64,000 nucleotides of DNA from Zea mays (Eukaryota > Streptophyta > Magnoliopsida > Poales > Poaceae): assembly GCF_902167145.1 (NCBI RefSeq), contig NC_050101.1, positions 128,184,990 to 128,248,989 of the forward strand, in the 5' to 3' direction. This document shows, in pieces, positions 21,775-34,904 of this stretch. Under the pieces are notes generated by a model. The model ran no database searches and was not told the DNA's origin. It worked only from the letters and a program-made list of their open reading frames with translations. Made by a program: the position numbers and the translations under genes. How positions within the stretch are numbered: the first letter of the stretch is position 1; each line of letters begins with the position of its first letter.

Positions 21775-23279
21775 TGTCGGCGTTTCGAGACCGGGGGGTC
21801 CTGGACCGACGAGTAAACTGTCGCCGCGTGCCCCAGCCCAGATGGGTCGGCGCGAGACGGAGCGTGAAGGGGGAAGGTAGCCGGAGGGAGACGGGCGTGA
21901 GAGGTGGAAATCCCGCGGCCTTTGTGTTTGTCCCGCGCCCAGGTCGGGTGCGCTTGCAGTAGGGGGTTACAAGCGTCCACGTGGGAGGGAGCGAGCGGCC
22001 TCACGCGAGCGCCTGTCCCATCCTTTCCCCGCGCGGCCAACCCTCTGTAAGAGGGCCCTGGTCCTTCCTTTTATAGGTGCAAGGAGAGGATCCAGGTGTA
22101 CAATGGGGGGTGTAGCAGTGTGCTAACGTGTCTAGCGGAGGAGAGCTAGCGCCCTAAGTACATGCCATCGTGGCAGCCATAGAGGTTTTGGCACCCGGTT
22201 CGTGTGGTGTCGTGGCCGTCGGAGGAGCGCTGGAGCCTGGCGGAAGGACAGCTGTCGGGGTTATCGAGTCCTTACTGACGTCCTCTTGCTTCCGTAAGGG
22301 GGCTGAGAGCCGCCGTCGTCACAGAGCATGTGGGGCGCCATCATTACTTGTCTGGCGGAGCGAGCCAGATGGGACGCCGGTCTTGTTCCCCGTAGCCTGA
22401 GTCAGCTTGGGGTAGGGTAATGATGGCGCCTCCTGTCGACGTGGTCGGTCCGTGGTGCCCTAGGTTGGGCAATGTAGAGGCTCCTCTGAGGTCGAGGTCG
22501 AGTCTGTTTTCCGAGGTCGAGGTCGAGTCCGAGCCCCTGGGTCGGGCGAGGCGGAGACCGTCGGCTGAGGCCAAGGCTCAGTCCGAGCCCTGGGGTCGGG
22601 CGAAGCGGAGTTCGTCGTCTTCCGGGGCTGAGCCCGAGTCCGAGCCCTTGGTCGGGCGGAGCGGAGTTCGTCGTCTTCCGGGGCTGAGCCCGAGTCCGAG
22701 CCCTGGGGTCGGGCGAAGCGGAGTTCGTCGTCTTCCGGGGCTGAGCCCGAGTCCGAGCCTTGGGGTCGGGCGAAGCGGAGTTTCCTATGGCGCCTGAGGC
22801 CGGGCCTGGCTGCTGTCAGCCTCACTCTGTCGAGTGGCATAGCAGTCGGAGCGGCGCAGGTGGCGCTGTCCTCTTGTCAGACCGGTCGGTGGAGCGGCGA
22901 GGTGACTGCGGTCACTTCGGCTCTGTCGACTGGAGGGCGTGCGTCAGGATAAAGGTGTCAGGCCACCTTTGCATTAAATGCTCCTGCGATTTGGTCGGTT
23001 GGCGTGGCGATTTGGCCTAGGTTGCTTCTTGGCGAAGACTGGGCCTCGGGCGAGCCGAAGGTGTGGTCGTTGCTGGAGGGGGCCTCGGGCGAGACGTAGA
23101 TCCTTCGGGGTCGGCTGCCCTTGCCCGAGGCTGGGCTCGGGCGAGGCGTGATCGGGTCCCTCGAATGGACCGATCCTTGACTTAGTCGCACCCATCAGGC
23201 CTTTGCAGCTTTGTGCTGATGGGGGTTACCAGCTGAGAATTAGGAGCCTTGAGGGTACCCCTAATTATGGTCCCCGACA
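21775..23279 (-). repeat. 5' LTR of the Huck-like element
   Basis: 1505 bp, TGTCGGGG...CCGACA on the minus strand. The right edge at 23279 abuts C1 Sirevirus LTR sequence. The TATA motif CTATAAAA (minus strand) is at 22069-22076. The duplication of the target (expected CATAG, 23280-23284) cannot be checked because the other end is outside the window. Confidence 0.85.
22515..22790. repeat. Tandem repeat inside the Huck-like LTR
   Basis: Three to four copies of a unit of about 57-60 bp containing GGTCGGGCGAAGCGGAGTT, CGTCGTCTTCCGGGGCTGA and GCCCGAGTCCGAGCC. It lies upstream of the TATA motif on the minus strand, i.e. in the LTR enhancer position. CpG-rich. Confidence 0.75.
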
Positions 23280-24576
23280 CATAGGTTCAAGCAAAGGCAA
23301 ATTGAAGGCACCAAGTCCAAAAGAGCTCAACAAGAGGCCAAAATGTGCAACTATGGGTAAAATGATAAAAGTAATAGGTTTGAATACATAGATAAGTTGC
23401 ACATGTCCATTAGAATGAATCTTGCACCTCGGTTTGGCTACTAACTCTTCTCTTCATGAAAAGTGACTTTTGGACTTAGTTTACGGCATATTGCAAATCC
23501 TCGAGAAACTATATAAAAGAGGTATGTTTTCAACACTTAGTCAATTTATTTATGTACTAATCATGTTTTTCTAAGTCATAGGGAAGCACTCAAGGAAAGC
23601 CAAAAAAGATTGGAGAAGTTAGGCTTAAAAGAGCCTAACTTGGTCTAGTCTGGGGAGCACCAGACCTGTCCAGTGGTGCACCGGACCGCCTCTCCAATGG
23701 CTATATCCACTAGCGCTCGAAGACTAGTGGCTAGCTGACGTCACTGGATGGTTCGGTGGCACACCAGACCGGTTCAGTGCCTGTAAGCTAAGGAAGGTGG
23801 CCAATCAGGATCCAGGTGGGGGCTACAGGACCCGATCCGATGCGCTCGCAGACTGGAAAGTTTTGGAGCTTCCAAATGGAGGAGGCAACAGTTCCTAGGC
23901 TCCTTAGTGATATAAAAGGACCCCTAGGCACCTCCAATCATGAACCAAGCACCTCAAGAGCACACCAACACTTCGATATACTGCAACAATGTGTTCTAGT
24001 GATTTTAGAGAGATTCAAACGCCAGTTTTGAGTTGTTCTTGTGTAATCTTGTACTCACGCTCTTGTCTTTGCTTTTCTCGTGTGTGTTGCTACGATCTGC
24101 TCTTGTGTGTGTACTCTATCTCCCTCCCTTACTCTAAGTTGTGATTTTGATCTTGTGTAACGTTGTGAGAAACTCCAAGTTGTGGAGATTCCTCGCGAAC
24201 GTGATAAAAGTGATAATGGCACTCAAGTTAAACTTTGTGATCGCTTGAGAGTGGTTGAATGCAACCCTTGTCCATTGGGACACCACAACATGGAGTAGGC
24301 AAGCATATTACGCTTGACTGATCCACCGGATAAAAATCGTCGTGTCTCTTGTCCTTTACATTTCTGCGATTTTCTTTCTTTCTAAGTTCTCAAATCTCAC
24401 TTGTAATATTGCTCTTATTATAATTCACATCTTGGAAGAGCAATCTAGTGAAGGGATCTTTTCTCTCTTTTTTTAACTCAAACAAGGTTTTAATTTGCAA
24501 ACAATTATTAGACCAAGTTTGTGTTGTTTTAAGTCCTTTTTGTAGGATCACATATTCACCCCTCTAGGTGCTCTCA
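23280..24576 (+). repeat. Partial 5' LTR of Sirevirus C1
   Basis: Plus-strand Copia LTR whose beginning was split off by the Huck-like insertion. It contains the TATA motif TATAAAA at 23911-23917 and ends CCCCTCTAGGTGCTCTCA, followed at once by a primer site. The 3' LTR of C1 is not identifiable in the window. Confidence 0.75.
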
Positions 24577-24577
24577 A

Positions 24578-24592
24578 TTGGTATCGGAGTCA
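24578..24592 (+). promoter_or_regulatory. Primer binding site of Sirevirus C1
   Basis: TTGGTATCGGAGTCA one base inside the LTR. It is close to the initiator-methionine tRNA primer site (TGGTATCAGAGC) usual for plant Copia elements. Confidence 0.8.
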
Positions 24593-24624
24593 GCCCCTTC
24601 ATTTGGGACTACCCACTCGAAGAG

Positions 24625-27051
24625 ATGGACTCCAAAGGAAAGGGAAATGTGACCATTGAGAAGGAGACGATCTCCATCAAAGACGAGCCTAAGAAAGACA
24701 AGCCATCGACTTGGGCTCAAACAAGGGGGCAAGAGGAAGAAGCACATCAAGAAGAACATCTACTACGATAGCAACTCCTCCTCTTCGCACAACGACGCTG
24801 TCAACTCCTCCTCTTCAAAGAAAAAGACTGTCAAAGAAAATTACTCTAAAACGTCTTTTAATTACACTCACATTCCTTACAATTCAAACGCGCATATACT
24901 TTCTATAACTCTTGGCAAGCCTCCTCACTTTGATGGGAAGGACTATTCATGGTGGAGTCATAAAATACATAGTCATCTTTTTTCTGTCCACCTTAACATT
25001 TGGAATGTTGTAGAAATTGGAGTGCAATTACTAGATAGCGGCGATGAGAATTACAATGCAATAGATGTCCAAGAATCAATTCATAAAAATGTCCAAGCTA
25101 CTACTGTGTTACTAGCTTCTTTATGCAAGGAGGAGTATAATAAAGTTAGTGGCTTGGACAATGCAAAGGAGATTTGGGGCACTCTCAAAACCGCCCACGA
25201 AGGAAACGACATGATAGTTATCACTAAGATGGAGCTCATCGAAGGTGAACTTGGGAGGTTTGCCATGAAGAGAGGTGAAGAGCCAATAGAAATGTACAAC
25301 ATGCTTAAGACCTTGGTGAACCAAATCCAGAACTACGGAAGTACAAGATGGGTGGACCATGACGTCGTGCGACTAATGCTAAGGTGATTTACCGTTCTTG
25401 ATCCTAATATTGTAAACTTGATACGTGAGAGTCCTAGGTACATAAAGATGATGCCTGAGGAGATCCTTGGCAAATTCATGAGCGGGTGAATGATGGCCAA
25501 GGAGGCTATGTACATCGATGATGTTGCTAACGAGAGCCTACCTCACTACAACAAGCCGCAACCCATCGCCCTCAAAGCGATGGCCAACAAGGAGGCGCAA
25601 GTCAAGGCAGCCAACCTCAATGAAGATGAAATGGCGCTTGTCATCAAGCGCTTCAAGACCGCACTCAAGGGGAACAAGACTACACCAATAAGATCAAGTC
25701 AAGGGGAAAACACTCCTGCTTCAAGTGCGGTAAGATTAGTCATTTCATAGCTAACTATCTCAATAATGAGAATGACCAAGAACAAGACAAGAAGGGGAAG
25801 AAAGAAAATAAAAAATTCTATAAGAAGAAGAAGGGTGAGGCACACATTGGCAATGAGTGGACTCAGACTGCTCCTCCTCCAACTCCGACGACGAGGGACT
25901 CGTTGCCTCCGCCTTTGACAAGTCTTCTCTCTTCGCCAACGAGCGTCATACGTGCCTCATGGCCAAGGAGAAGAAGGTATTTACATGTGACACTCCCAAG
26001 TATACATCTTCTAGCAATGAGGAATCCGATGACGATGATGTAAATTATAGCGAATTGTTTAAAGGCTTAGATACATCTAAAGTTGATAAAATTAATGAAT
26101 TAATTGATGCCTTGAATGAGAAGAATAGGCTAATAGAAAATAAAGAGGATTTGCTTTATGATGAACACGATAAAGTTGTAGAAGTAGAAAAATCCCTTGC
26201 TTTAGCTATTAAGAAAAATGATCTGTTATCTGCTAAGTTGTCTTCATGCCATTCTTTCATTTCTAGTATTTAATTGAACAATGATGTTTTAAGTAAGATA
26301 TTGAATGAATGCTATGTTTCTAGCTCCTCTCTTTCGCATGTAACAAATTTGCAATAGATATAAGGATTTTGATATTGATGCTTGCGTTGATCATGCATCT
26401 ACCATTGTTGAATTGAATAATAAAATTGCTCAATTAAATGTTCAACTTAAAACGTGTAGCAATGATTTAGACAAAATTAAATTTTCTAGGGATGCCTATA
26501 CCATTGGTAGACATCCTTCTATTAAGTATGGTCTTGTATTCCATGGGGGAGCCAAAGACAGAAAGAGCCATGAGGCCCCCAAATTCATTAAGGAGAAGGG
26601 GAAAACACCTTTGACTAGTATCCTACATTCTTCTCATGCTAGAAAGAACCATGCTTATTTATATGCTCATGTTAAGAATGCTAGAAATGTTCATCATGGT
26701 GCCTGTATTGATTGTCCTATTTTTCCTATGCGTCATGATGCTGCTTTTGCTCCTCATACCTTGATTGCTTCTTCTAGTTCTTCATATGCTCATGGTAGAA
26801 GTAGACCTAAGCACAATAATCATCATGCTGTTTCTCGTGCGCCTAAGCCTAGGAATGCATCTCATGGTCCTTCCATCATATATCGTACATTTGGTGGTTC
26901 CTATGTGATTCGTTGCAAATCTGGTCGTGTTATTGCTTCTAATGTGGGACGCAAAAGCAAGAATGGTAAAACTTGCATTTGGGTGCCAAAATCTTATGTA
27001 ACTAACCTGACAGGACCCAATACTAGTTGGGTACCTAAACCCCAAGTCTAA
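24625..27051 (+). pseudogene. gag: Sirevirus C1 gag
   Basis: Starts at ATG 24625. The gag core follows with LGKPPHFDGKDYSWWSHKI, then LLASLCKEEYNKV and AHEGNDMIVITKMELIEGEL. It shifts frame near 24715 and has stops at 25385 and 25487. The zinc knuckle near 25715-25760 reads CFKCGKISHFIANY: the last Cys is replaced by Tyr. A long hydrophilic C-terminal part follows (coiled-coil-like around 26060-26260) and the end WVPKPQV-stop, characteristic of Ji/Opie-type Sireviruses. C1 sequence is then interrupted at 27060 by an LTR. Confidence 0.85.
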
Positions 27052-27059
27052 ATTATCTT

Positions 27060-27868
27060 TGTCACACCCGGATTTAAGGACAAACCTAGACGCGTCCCAA
27101 ATGTGTGCTAGGATCAAGTCTCATACATATGATGACTCATGATACATAAATCAGTGTCACATATGAATACATAAACATCATTTATCATGCTGCGTGGACT
27201 TCACCGGCGGATGGCAGGGGTCCGTGTGCCAGTGACTCTAAGCGAGGAGAAGAGCAGCAGGCACGTGTGCTGCGTGTGAAAGGCCAAATTGTGGGGTCCA
27301 CCTGTCGGCATTATAGCACTGTTGGGCCCGGCGTAGGTGAATTGGGTCGGGGTGAGTGGGTTTGAACCCAGCCACCATCTTTTCATTTTCTTTATTCTTT
27401 TCTGTTTTGATTTTTAGATTTCAATCTAGTTTTGGTTTCTAAATCCAAACTTAAATACAAATGCACAAACAAAAACGACTCATCATGAATGCATGGTCTT
27501 AATTATTTTAACTATTTATTTGGGCCTATTGTTTTAAATATGCAATACACAAACATCATTTATCTTAATAAAATTTCAATTTAAATGTGGAGTCTAGTTA
27601 AAAGTTTATTAAAAAATTAGGTATTTATTACTTATTTAATTTAAGAGTTAATATTGTATAACTTTTATTTTAAGATATGATTTAAATATATAATTCAACA
27701 AATATGTAACTAAATAGAAATCTTTTTATTTAATGTTTATTGAAAAAATATACGTTCATTTTAGGAAATGTAGCTTCCACGTAGGGAAATTATTATTAGA
27801 AGGTATTCCAATTCAATCTTTTTTTGAGAATTTTGATAAATTCTCAAAACAATATTTTGGGTGTTACA
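27060..27868 (-). repeat. Chromovirus-type LTR, 809 bp
   Basis: TGTCACACCC...GGGTGTTACA on the plus strand, hence TGTAACACCC...GGGTGTGACA on the minus strand. Inside its right edge (27869-28080) is a purine-rich tract and the end of a Gypsy pol (minus strand, reading SRTRLFL), so this is a 3' LTR of a minus-strand element. Its first about 70 bases resemble those of the LTR at 28081. The rest of the element is missing. AT-rich, no gene inside. Confidence 0.7.
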
Positions 27869-28080
27869 AATCCTACCCTCTAAAAATAATCTCGTTCTCG
27901 AGATTAGTAAGAAAGGGATATTAAAAGATTGGACTATAATTTAGCTTTTAGTTTCTAATTGATTCAAAGATCAAGAGTGTTTTTTTGTTCAAGCCTTTAA
28001 CACAAATTAGCAGGCGACTAGGAAAGCATGGGTGTCTTTTATGTCTAGCCATCTATTAGGTAGCACTCGATACGCTTATA
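27869..28080 (-). pseudogene. Short Gypsy pol 3' end next to the 809-bp LTR
   Basis: The few recognisable codons before the LTR (SRTRLFLEGR-like, minus strand) and the T-rich/purine-rich tract suit a chromovirus pol terminus. The remainder has stops in all frames. It is cut at 28080 by the next LTR. Confidence 0.4.
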
Positions 28081-31000
28081 TGTCACACCCGGTTTTAGGG
28101 GCAAAACCGAATGCATAGCATATGTGTGTCATGATCCATTTTCTACGCATATGTTGACGTCACAAGTGTAATATATCAAAAGATAATGCAATAAAGGCTT
28201 AAAAGAGAGTATAGTAACTTTATTACATCATCCAAACATAAGAGTCTCAAAATAGTATATTATCAAAGTACAACGGAAATATCATGGGCAATCTCCCATA
28301 GGAAGATGACCAGAGCGTCGCTAGACTCAGTACTCGTCAACATATTCGACAAAGCCTTCCTCATCAACTTCTGATAAAAAATTTAGCAAGGGGTCAACTC
28401 ACTTACGGTGGGGGCCCATCAAATGGGAGGAGTTATGCAAGGTTAACAAGGTAGGCTATGGTTATGCGGTAAACATTTTAGTTGGTCAATATTTTATTAA
28501 CAACGCCTAACTTACTAATTGTAAATGTATCCCAAAATCCCAATTAATCATGAGCATAATGATTATATCTCAAAAGTATTTAAGTGAAACCACTTAAAAA
28601 TCACAGGATCACGATTTATTCTCCATCTTTAAGTTTAGTTATCAGGTGAGGGTCCAGGCTGCTCTTAACCGTGAGCACGGCTGACATATCAGTTTTACAC
28701 TCTGTAGAGATGGTGCAACTTTACTCACAAGCCGTGTATCCCCTCTAGCCTGGGTTGTACGAACCCTTAAACACTGCCGAGGTGAATGGCTAGGGATTCA
28801 CTATGAGGCTTTCATAAAATATCCTTAGTACAAAGCCACCCACTAAGGTTTCCACATCAGTATTGGTGACCTGGGCAAGGTAACTTAGCTAAGACTACCA
28901 CCCCATGTTAAAGTGAGCTGACACCAAACCACTACTGCCCCCTCTTGCTCATCTTTCAGGTAGGGTTGCTAAGCATTAAGTCTATAAAGCTATTTACCAA
29001 AGCCAGAGCCATGATAGCGCTCGTGGTTGCACTATTTTTCCGGGTGGTCACTTCATGTTCTGTTTAATACAACATGATCTTGTTTAACCATCGGGTTAAC
29101 ATCAATAATACAAATTTTATCTTCGGAACAATAGTATCTTTAAAGAGTGACATCATAATGATAAAGCTGAGCAGTAGCATAATTACTAAGCATAGTATTT
29201 ATTCCAGGTTAATCAAGGAATAGGGTTGGTATTTCTAGGTGATCCTATTTTAGGAAAAACCCATCAAGTTTATGCAAATATCCAAAAGTAAATATTATTG
29301 TATGCATTATTTGAGTACAATCAGAAATGTAGAGGGAGAATCCACTTGCCTTATTCAAAAGTGTCTTGCGGGTCTTCCTTAAACGTATTTGGGTCGTCTA
29401 CCTCGAAATCAGCTTCTAATATAGATTCGCATATCGTACATACAAAAAGAAAACATACACCGATAAATAAACATACACCATTACATAAATAGACATACGC
29501 TATTACACAAATAAACATACACCGAACAAATCATACCTATAAAAGGAAAACGTCTAGAATAGAACTTGATTTGTAACTATAGTATAAGTCTACTCGCATT
29601 GACGTTCATCTCATTTGCTATGACATAAAATACTAATTTTGTTTCGAGAACTCACTAGTGAAAACTATATGGCAAATTGACTATGAAAGTACTTTATATA
29701 AATAACTTAGATGTAGTGATTTAACCAACTCTACGGAAATGGATTAATTATTAATTAATTATTTCTACCATAAACATGGGTCTCATTTTAGGTTTATCTT
29801 TTCTTTCTGAAAGGAAATGGCACCATGTTAACTTGAGGCCAAATAACTTTAATATTAAGAGAACTAAATTAAACTACTAATTTAACTATACAATTTAGAA
29901 TATGATGGACATGGGTACTACTTATATTATCTCAATGTTAATAGAAACTCAATTATTTGTTTAGTAGATCTAAATTAGGCATATGAACCTATGAGCACAT
30001 ACATCTCGACTAAAAGTCTAAAGTTCATTATAAGCAAGGTGAACCGTGAAATTACTTATCTAGTGTTTTTGTTACAAATATGTGGTTTACAATATCCCGT
30101 TATTCTTTATTCTAAACACTGATTCAAAAATAATTTTAACGGACATAAAAAAATTTAAAGTATGCATTGTGACAAATAATAGAACAACGGTCCATCACAT
30201 ACATTCGATACTAATCGCTCAACATCTACATGATCTCAAATTCACAGTATATACAAATTTAAACAACAACCCACTACAAAAATCTTGAACTAAATAAAAC
30301 ATGATTTTGAAAATAGAACAAAATTTTTGTCATCGTCAACCTTGCTCACTGGTTCTTGCGCAAGGATGAAATCGAAGAATAGGGAGGGTCGGCCAGAGAG
30401 CAGGGGCGCGGCCAGCGACGAGCTCCGGCGAGCTCCTAACGGCGGAGGCATTCCGGCGTGCGTGAGCGAGAGAGAGGGGAGGGTGCGGGACAAGCTCGAG
30501 TGCAAGGGGAACCGGTCCAAGGAGCTCGGGGTCGGGTTTTATAGGGAGATGGAATTAGGAGACTACCGGGGGGAGAGGGAGAGTCGGCGGCAGCGCCATT
30601 AACATCGTTAATGGCGTCGGTTATGGTGGAGGGAGAGTGGGGGGAAGAGGAAGGGGAAAGGGCTGCGGTTTCCGACTTAGGGAGGTGAGGGGTCGGGCGC
30701 CAGGGTGGCATGGGGCTAAGCGCTAGGGCACGGACGCCGAGGGCCCAGGCGCCAGGGCGGCGAGGCTAGGCACGCACGCGTGCCTGCACGAGGCAAGGAA
30801 GGGGTCCCGGGTGGGGCCCGTGTGTAAGGGAGAGGAGAGATGAGAGAAGTGAGGGAGGGTGGCTGGGCCTTAGTGGGCCGTTTTTGGCATCCGAGCTAGG
30901 GTTTCAGGTTTTGTTTTTCTGTTTTTTTATTCTAAAAAGATTAATTAAATTATGAATAAATATATTTTTTAAATATTTCCAAAAATTATAATAAATATAC

Positions 31001-31232
31001 CAATAATGTTTACAATTACAATATTTATTTTTAGACCAAAGTCCATATATTAATAAATTTGGGTTCCAAATAAAGAGATTTTATTAATAAAAGCATCAAT
31101 CAATTATTAGCAAACAAAAAATCATTCTTCCGAAAATAAATGAATCAAGTACTTGATTCAAATTTTAATTTACTCTACTAAGTTTAGTGACTAATAATGT
31201 ATTACTTTAATTGATGGATTTGAGTTGTTACA
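28081..31232 (-). repeat. Chromovirus 3' LTR, 3152 bp (Tekay/Prem-1-like)
   Basis: TGTCACACCC...GTTGTTACA on the plus strand. On the minus strand it follows directly the end of an integrase/chromodomain region and the tract GGGGGTTGG. A TATA motif CTATAAAA (minus strand) is at 30537-30544, preceded by GC-rich sequence 30545-30900. Long LTRs of about 3 kb are typical of maize Tekay and related chromoviruses; the family name is tentative. The short frames at 30290-30711 lie inside it and are not genes. A region near 29450-29525 has three to four copies of an AAACATACACC-type repeat. Confidence 0.75.
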
Positions 31233-31615
31233 AAACCAACCCCCTAAAAAGAATCTCGTCCTCGAAATTAAAGAACTTGTGAAAATAGCTGGGGAATTCT
31301 GCTCTGAGTTCATCTTCTCTTTCCCAAGTTGCCTCATCTTCTAAATGATGACTCCACTAAACTTTGCACATAGTGATAACCTTACTCCAAGTAATGGTAC
31401 GAGATGTTTCCAGAATTCTGACCGGATACTCAGAATACGTTAAGTCCTCATTAATGTTCAATTTTTCCATGGGTAACTGTTCTTCTGGTACTCTTAAGTA
31501 TTTCTTGAGTTGTGACACGTGGAATATGTCATGCACATCCGACAAACAGTCTGGTAGTTCTAACTAATATGCTACTTCTCCTTAACGAGAAAAGGCTCCT
31601 ATTTTTAATTCTAGC
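31233..31615 (-). pseudogene. pol: Chromovirus integrase C-terminus
   Basis: Minus-strand translation gives DVHDIFHVSQLKKYLRVPEE, then ILETSRTITWSKVITMCKV, a stop, and in the same frame WSHHLEDEATWEREDELRAE and the terminal HKFFNFEDEILF. This is the GPY/F-to-chromodomain end of Tekay/Del-type Gypsy pol. It is truncated upstream near 31615 and carries internal stops. Confidence 0.8.
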
Positions 31616-34600
31616 TCTTATTTGTGAGTTTACATATTAACTTGGAGCCATGGTAAGATGGTTGTCAAGTATATATGGGTGCCTACACATAGGGAAAGGC
31701 CACAATAAGGAATGTGTGGGTACCCAAGGCTCTTACCACTAATCTCAAAGGACCCAATTCAAATTGGGTACCAAAATACAATGCCCAAACTTGTTTTGCA
31801 GGTCCATTCCTTCAATAGTTCAAGTTGGGTGCTCGATAATGGATATATAAATCATATTTGGAGATAGTAGCAATGGTGGTAACAACTGAACCTCAAGTGC
31901 ATATTATTTTCAAATTTTACCTCCTTTGTGACTTGTGTAACCACTAAGGAAAATGAAGCACTTGAGAGTATACATCAGTTGTTGATTATGAAATAAAGTT
32001 CCAATTGGAAGATAAATGAATCTTATCATATGGTCAACATTTCAAAACTATGTGATGTATTCTCTCTCTAGTTAATTTGGATTTGATTCTTCTATATTAG
32101 ACACTCACCATAATATGGCTTAAATTAGACCTTTGGACTTCATTGAATAGCCATGCATATCTAAATTCATGTCATTCAAAAATGTATCGTGCATGAGGGT
32201 TCAAGGAAAATTTAGTGCATATTATGAGGTTTCTCTATTTTAGCAACTCGCTTGCCTTCCACATATAAAGGGTTGCTAAATAAGAAACTAGTGCTTGTGC
32301 TACTAATGCCATCTCTTGCGTTGACTTTATCCATAGAAAATCTATGTTAATAGATGGTGCTTAAATTGGATAAATCGCAAGCTTAAAGGATACTATTCAA
32401 CTAAAGTAAGATGAAGTTGATAAGAGGCCAAGGTATGAAAACTTCCTCTCCTTCAATTGTTTTAGTATTATATCCTTAATAGGATGTACCATAGTCTATG
32501 TTAAATTACTTGTAATATAAAATATTTAATAGTGCATATAACTTTGACATCAACCATATGTGTGCACTAATTTAAAGGAATTTAATCTATCCTTATGGGT
32601 TTCAAGAATGATGATTCATTTGCCATCCACATATAAGGATCATCATTTGTGAAACCCTCCTTTGTGTTTTTAATGCTCTTTTTTCTATGTGTTTCAACAA
32701 GGTCCATCCAAGTGCTTTCAAGATGGATTCAAAATCTACAAATATAAGAGTCTTGGTTCTTTCAATCATTGAGTTTCAATTGGTCTCATATCAAGTATGA
32801 TCAAATCAAGCAAAGATGAATAAAGTTCAAGATCACTTAGTTGGATAAAATCATAAACAAAAAAGAGATCATAGTGAATCAAGAAGGGAGTTGGTCTACA
32901 AATAATGAAGATGTAGTGACATAATCATATAATATCCTTCATTATGAGGTTTGAGGTTCATATTAGCATGCTTTACCTTTTAGGACTTCAATTGACATAC
33001 TTTCAGTTCTTAAACTTTCAATTGGTATAATTTTCATCATTTATGTAAAGCATGTTCTATTAAACCAAGATATATTGCAAACTTCTTTAACCTCGTATTG
33101 TTGATGTGCATGAGTGTACTTTGTGTACTCTTGCATGCACAAATTGAGGGGGAGTTTAGCTTATATCTTGTGAGACTAATGATTTCTTTCAAGTTCATGT
33201 TGTCTAGTCTCACACCTTGGAGAAAGGAGAACGTCAAATAAGGATGAGTTATTCCATTAAAATGGTCAAAGGATAAGTTTCTCTTTAAAATATCAAGCCT
33301 ATCAAAGCACTAAGTTGGAAATCAATGATCATGATGGAGACCATGTGGCATAGAACAAAGGTGTGTCACTACATGAACTGTTGTATTACATTTGTGTATC
33401 TAGGTTCTTACATGCTATTGTGTGCATGTGTATGCAATATCTTAAGTCACACCATAAGGTTGCACTTGTGGTGACAATTAGAGAATCTCTAGATATTTGA
33501 TTGATACCTCTTATGCTGATGTCATGAGTTAGTCTTATGTTATTTTAGTGAGGCATGAGCCAAAAATGGTAACTTCTCAAAAATCTTGGCTTAAAATGTT
33601 GCATATCATGTCTGTTAGTATACCTTTTGATTCCTTAAATTGGTATAATTTCACATTTTCATACTTTATTTGTACTAAGGTTTAAAATTTAGAACTTAAT
33701 ACTTGGGCCTCACAAGTCCAAGTGCATAAGCTAAACAAGTATTCATCACTTGTATGCACACATTTAGGGGGAGAATGGTCTATAATTTGAATCTTTGAGA
33801 CTAACTTCATTTCCAAGTCTATTATGTGTGTAGTATCAAATTAAAAAGGAATTTTCGGGCAAAGACAATCGCTTCCACTGCAAATTTGATAGGTATCAAA
33901 GATTCTTTGCTCCAATAAATGTTTCTTTTATACATTTCATAAGAGAATGAGTTTACCTTGTATATGAAACTCCAACGTCATATAAAATTGGTAAATATGT
34001 ATCACATCCTTTTGGATTGCAAATGTGTAAACTAGCATAGCTTATAAATTCTCTTATCTAGAATTTAATTGATTAAATAGTGCACATGTTCCTTATGTTG
34101 CATGAATATGTTCTATTGATACTTCTTTTATGCCAATGATACTTTAAAATTGCAAATAAGTACTCTCAACATGTATCAATTGGAATCATATATATATGTA
34201 TATATATATATGTGTGTGTGTGCACACTAAAACTTGAGGAGAACTTAGTGTAATATGCAATTAGTGATCTGCTTATCTATCAAATTGTTTCAATTCGTAT
34301 TTTTGGTACATGATCACTAGTTGTACAATACATACTTGTGCAATTTTCATGTTGCCTCTTGTTATGATAAGAAAATGCTAGGTGACATCTAGAGTCCAAG
34401 TATCAAGATTCACCTTCGATTTAGTATGATAATCTTCATTTGGTATCTTGGACCTAAGTCACAACTATCCTAACAAGAGCTTGCAAATGAATTCTAAATC
34501 CAACATAAGTCTGGAACCCCCCTTGAAAAGGTAAAATGCAAATGTACATCACTTCATGTCACTTCTCCATTACCTTTTTGCCATCTAAGGACCCTTTTCA

Positions 34601-34904
34601 TGATTGTGTTCAAATCTTGCTTAATCATAATTTCTACCCTTTATTTCCTATGTATCCTTTTTTGGACATTTATGACAAAGGGGAAGAAATTGTGCATTAC
34701 AGCTTGCATTTAATCTTATGTAACTAAGTGTAAGAAGACTTTTGAAAAAGGAGAGAAATAATTAACAAAAGGGGGAAATCATAAGTAAAACATAAAATGT
34801 GGAAAATTGATAAGTGCATAATATGTCATGAGCATCACATTTATTTTATGACACAGTGCACCCCATGAATAGTATGATATAAGTTTAAATAATATTGTCT
34901 CTAT

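Larger units (their letters stand above)
1..23279 (-). mobile_element. Huck-like Ty3/Gypsy element, decayed and interrupted
   Basis: A minus-strand Gypsy element read from its 5' LTR (21775-23279) leftward through primer site, gag, protease, RT, RNase H, integrase and a long 3' non-coding tail that leaves the window. Gene order gag-PR-RT-RH-INT is that of Ty3/Gypsy. The LTR starts TGTCGGGGACC and ends CGCCGACA on the minus strand, which I recognise as the maize Huck type; the family name is recall, not a search. Two later insertions split it: a cinful-type element at 1064-10608 and a hAT at 12588-16529. The 3' LTR is not in the window, so the full length is unknown. The frame is broken by several stops and frameshifts, so this copy cannot make its own proteins. 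Confidence 0.8.

Noticed and set aside
22170..22840. ORFs on both strands in the Huck-like LTR
   Set aside because: Frames in a GC-rich tandem repeat; no start context, domain or conservation.
30290..30711. GC-rich ORFs as a host gene
   Set aside because: They lie inside a 3.15-kb LTR next to its TATA motif and show low-complexity Arg/Pro/Ser composition without domains.
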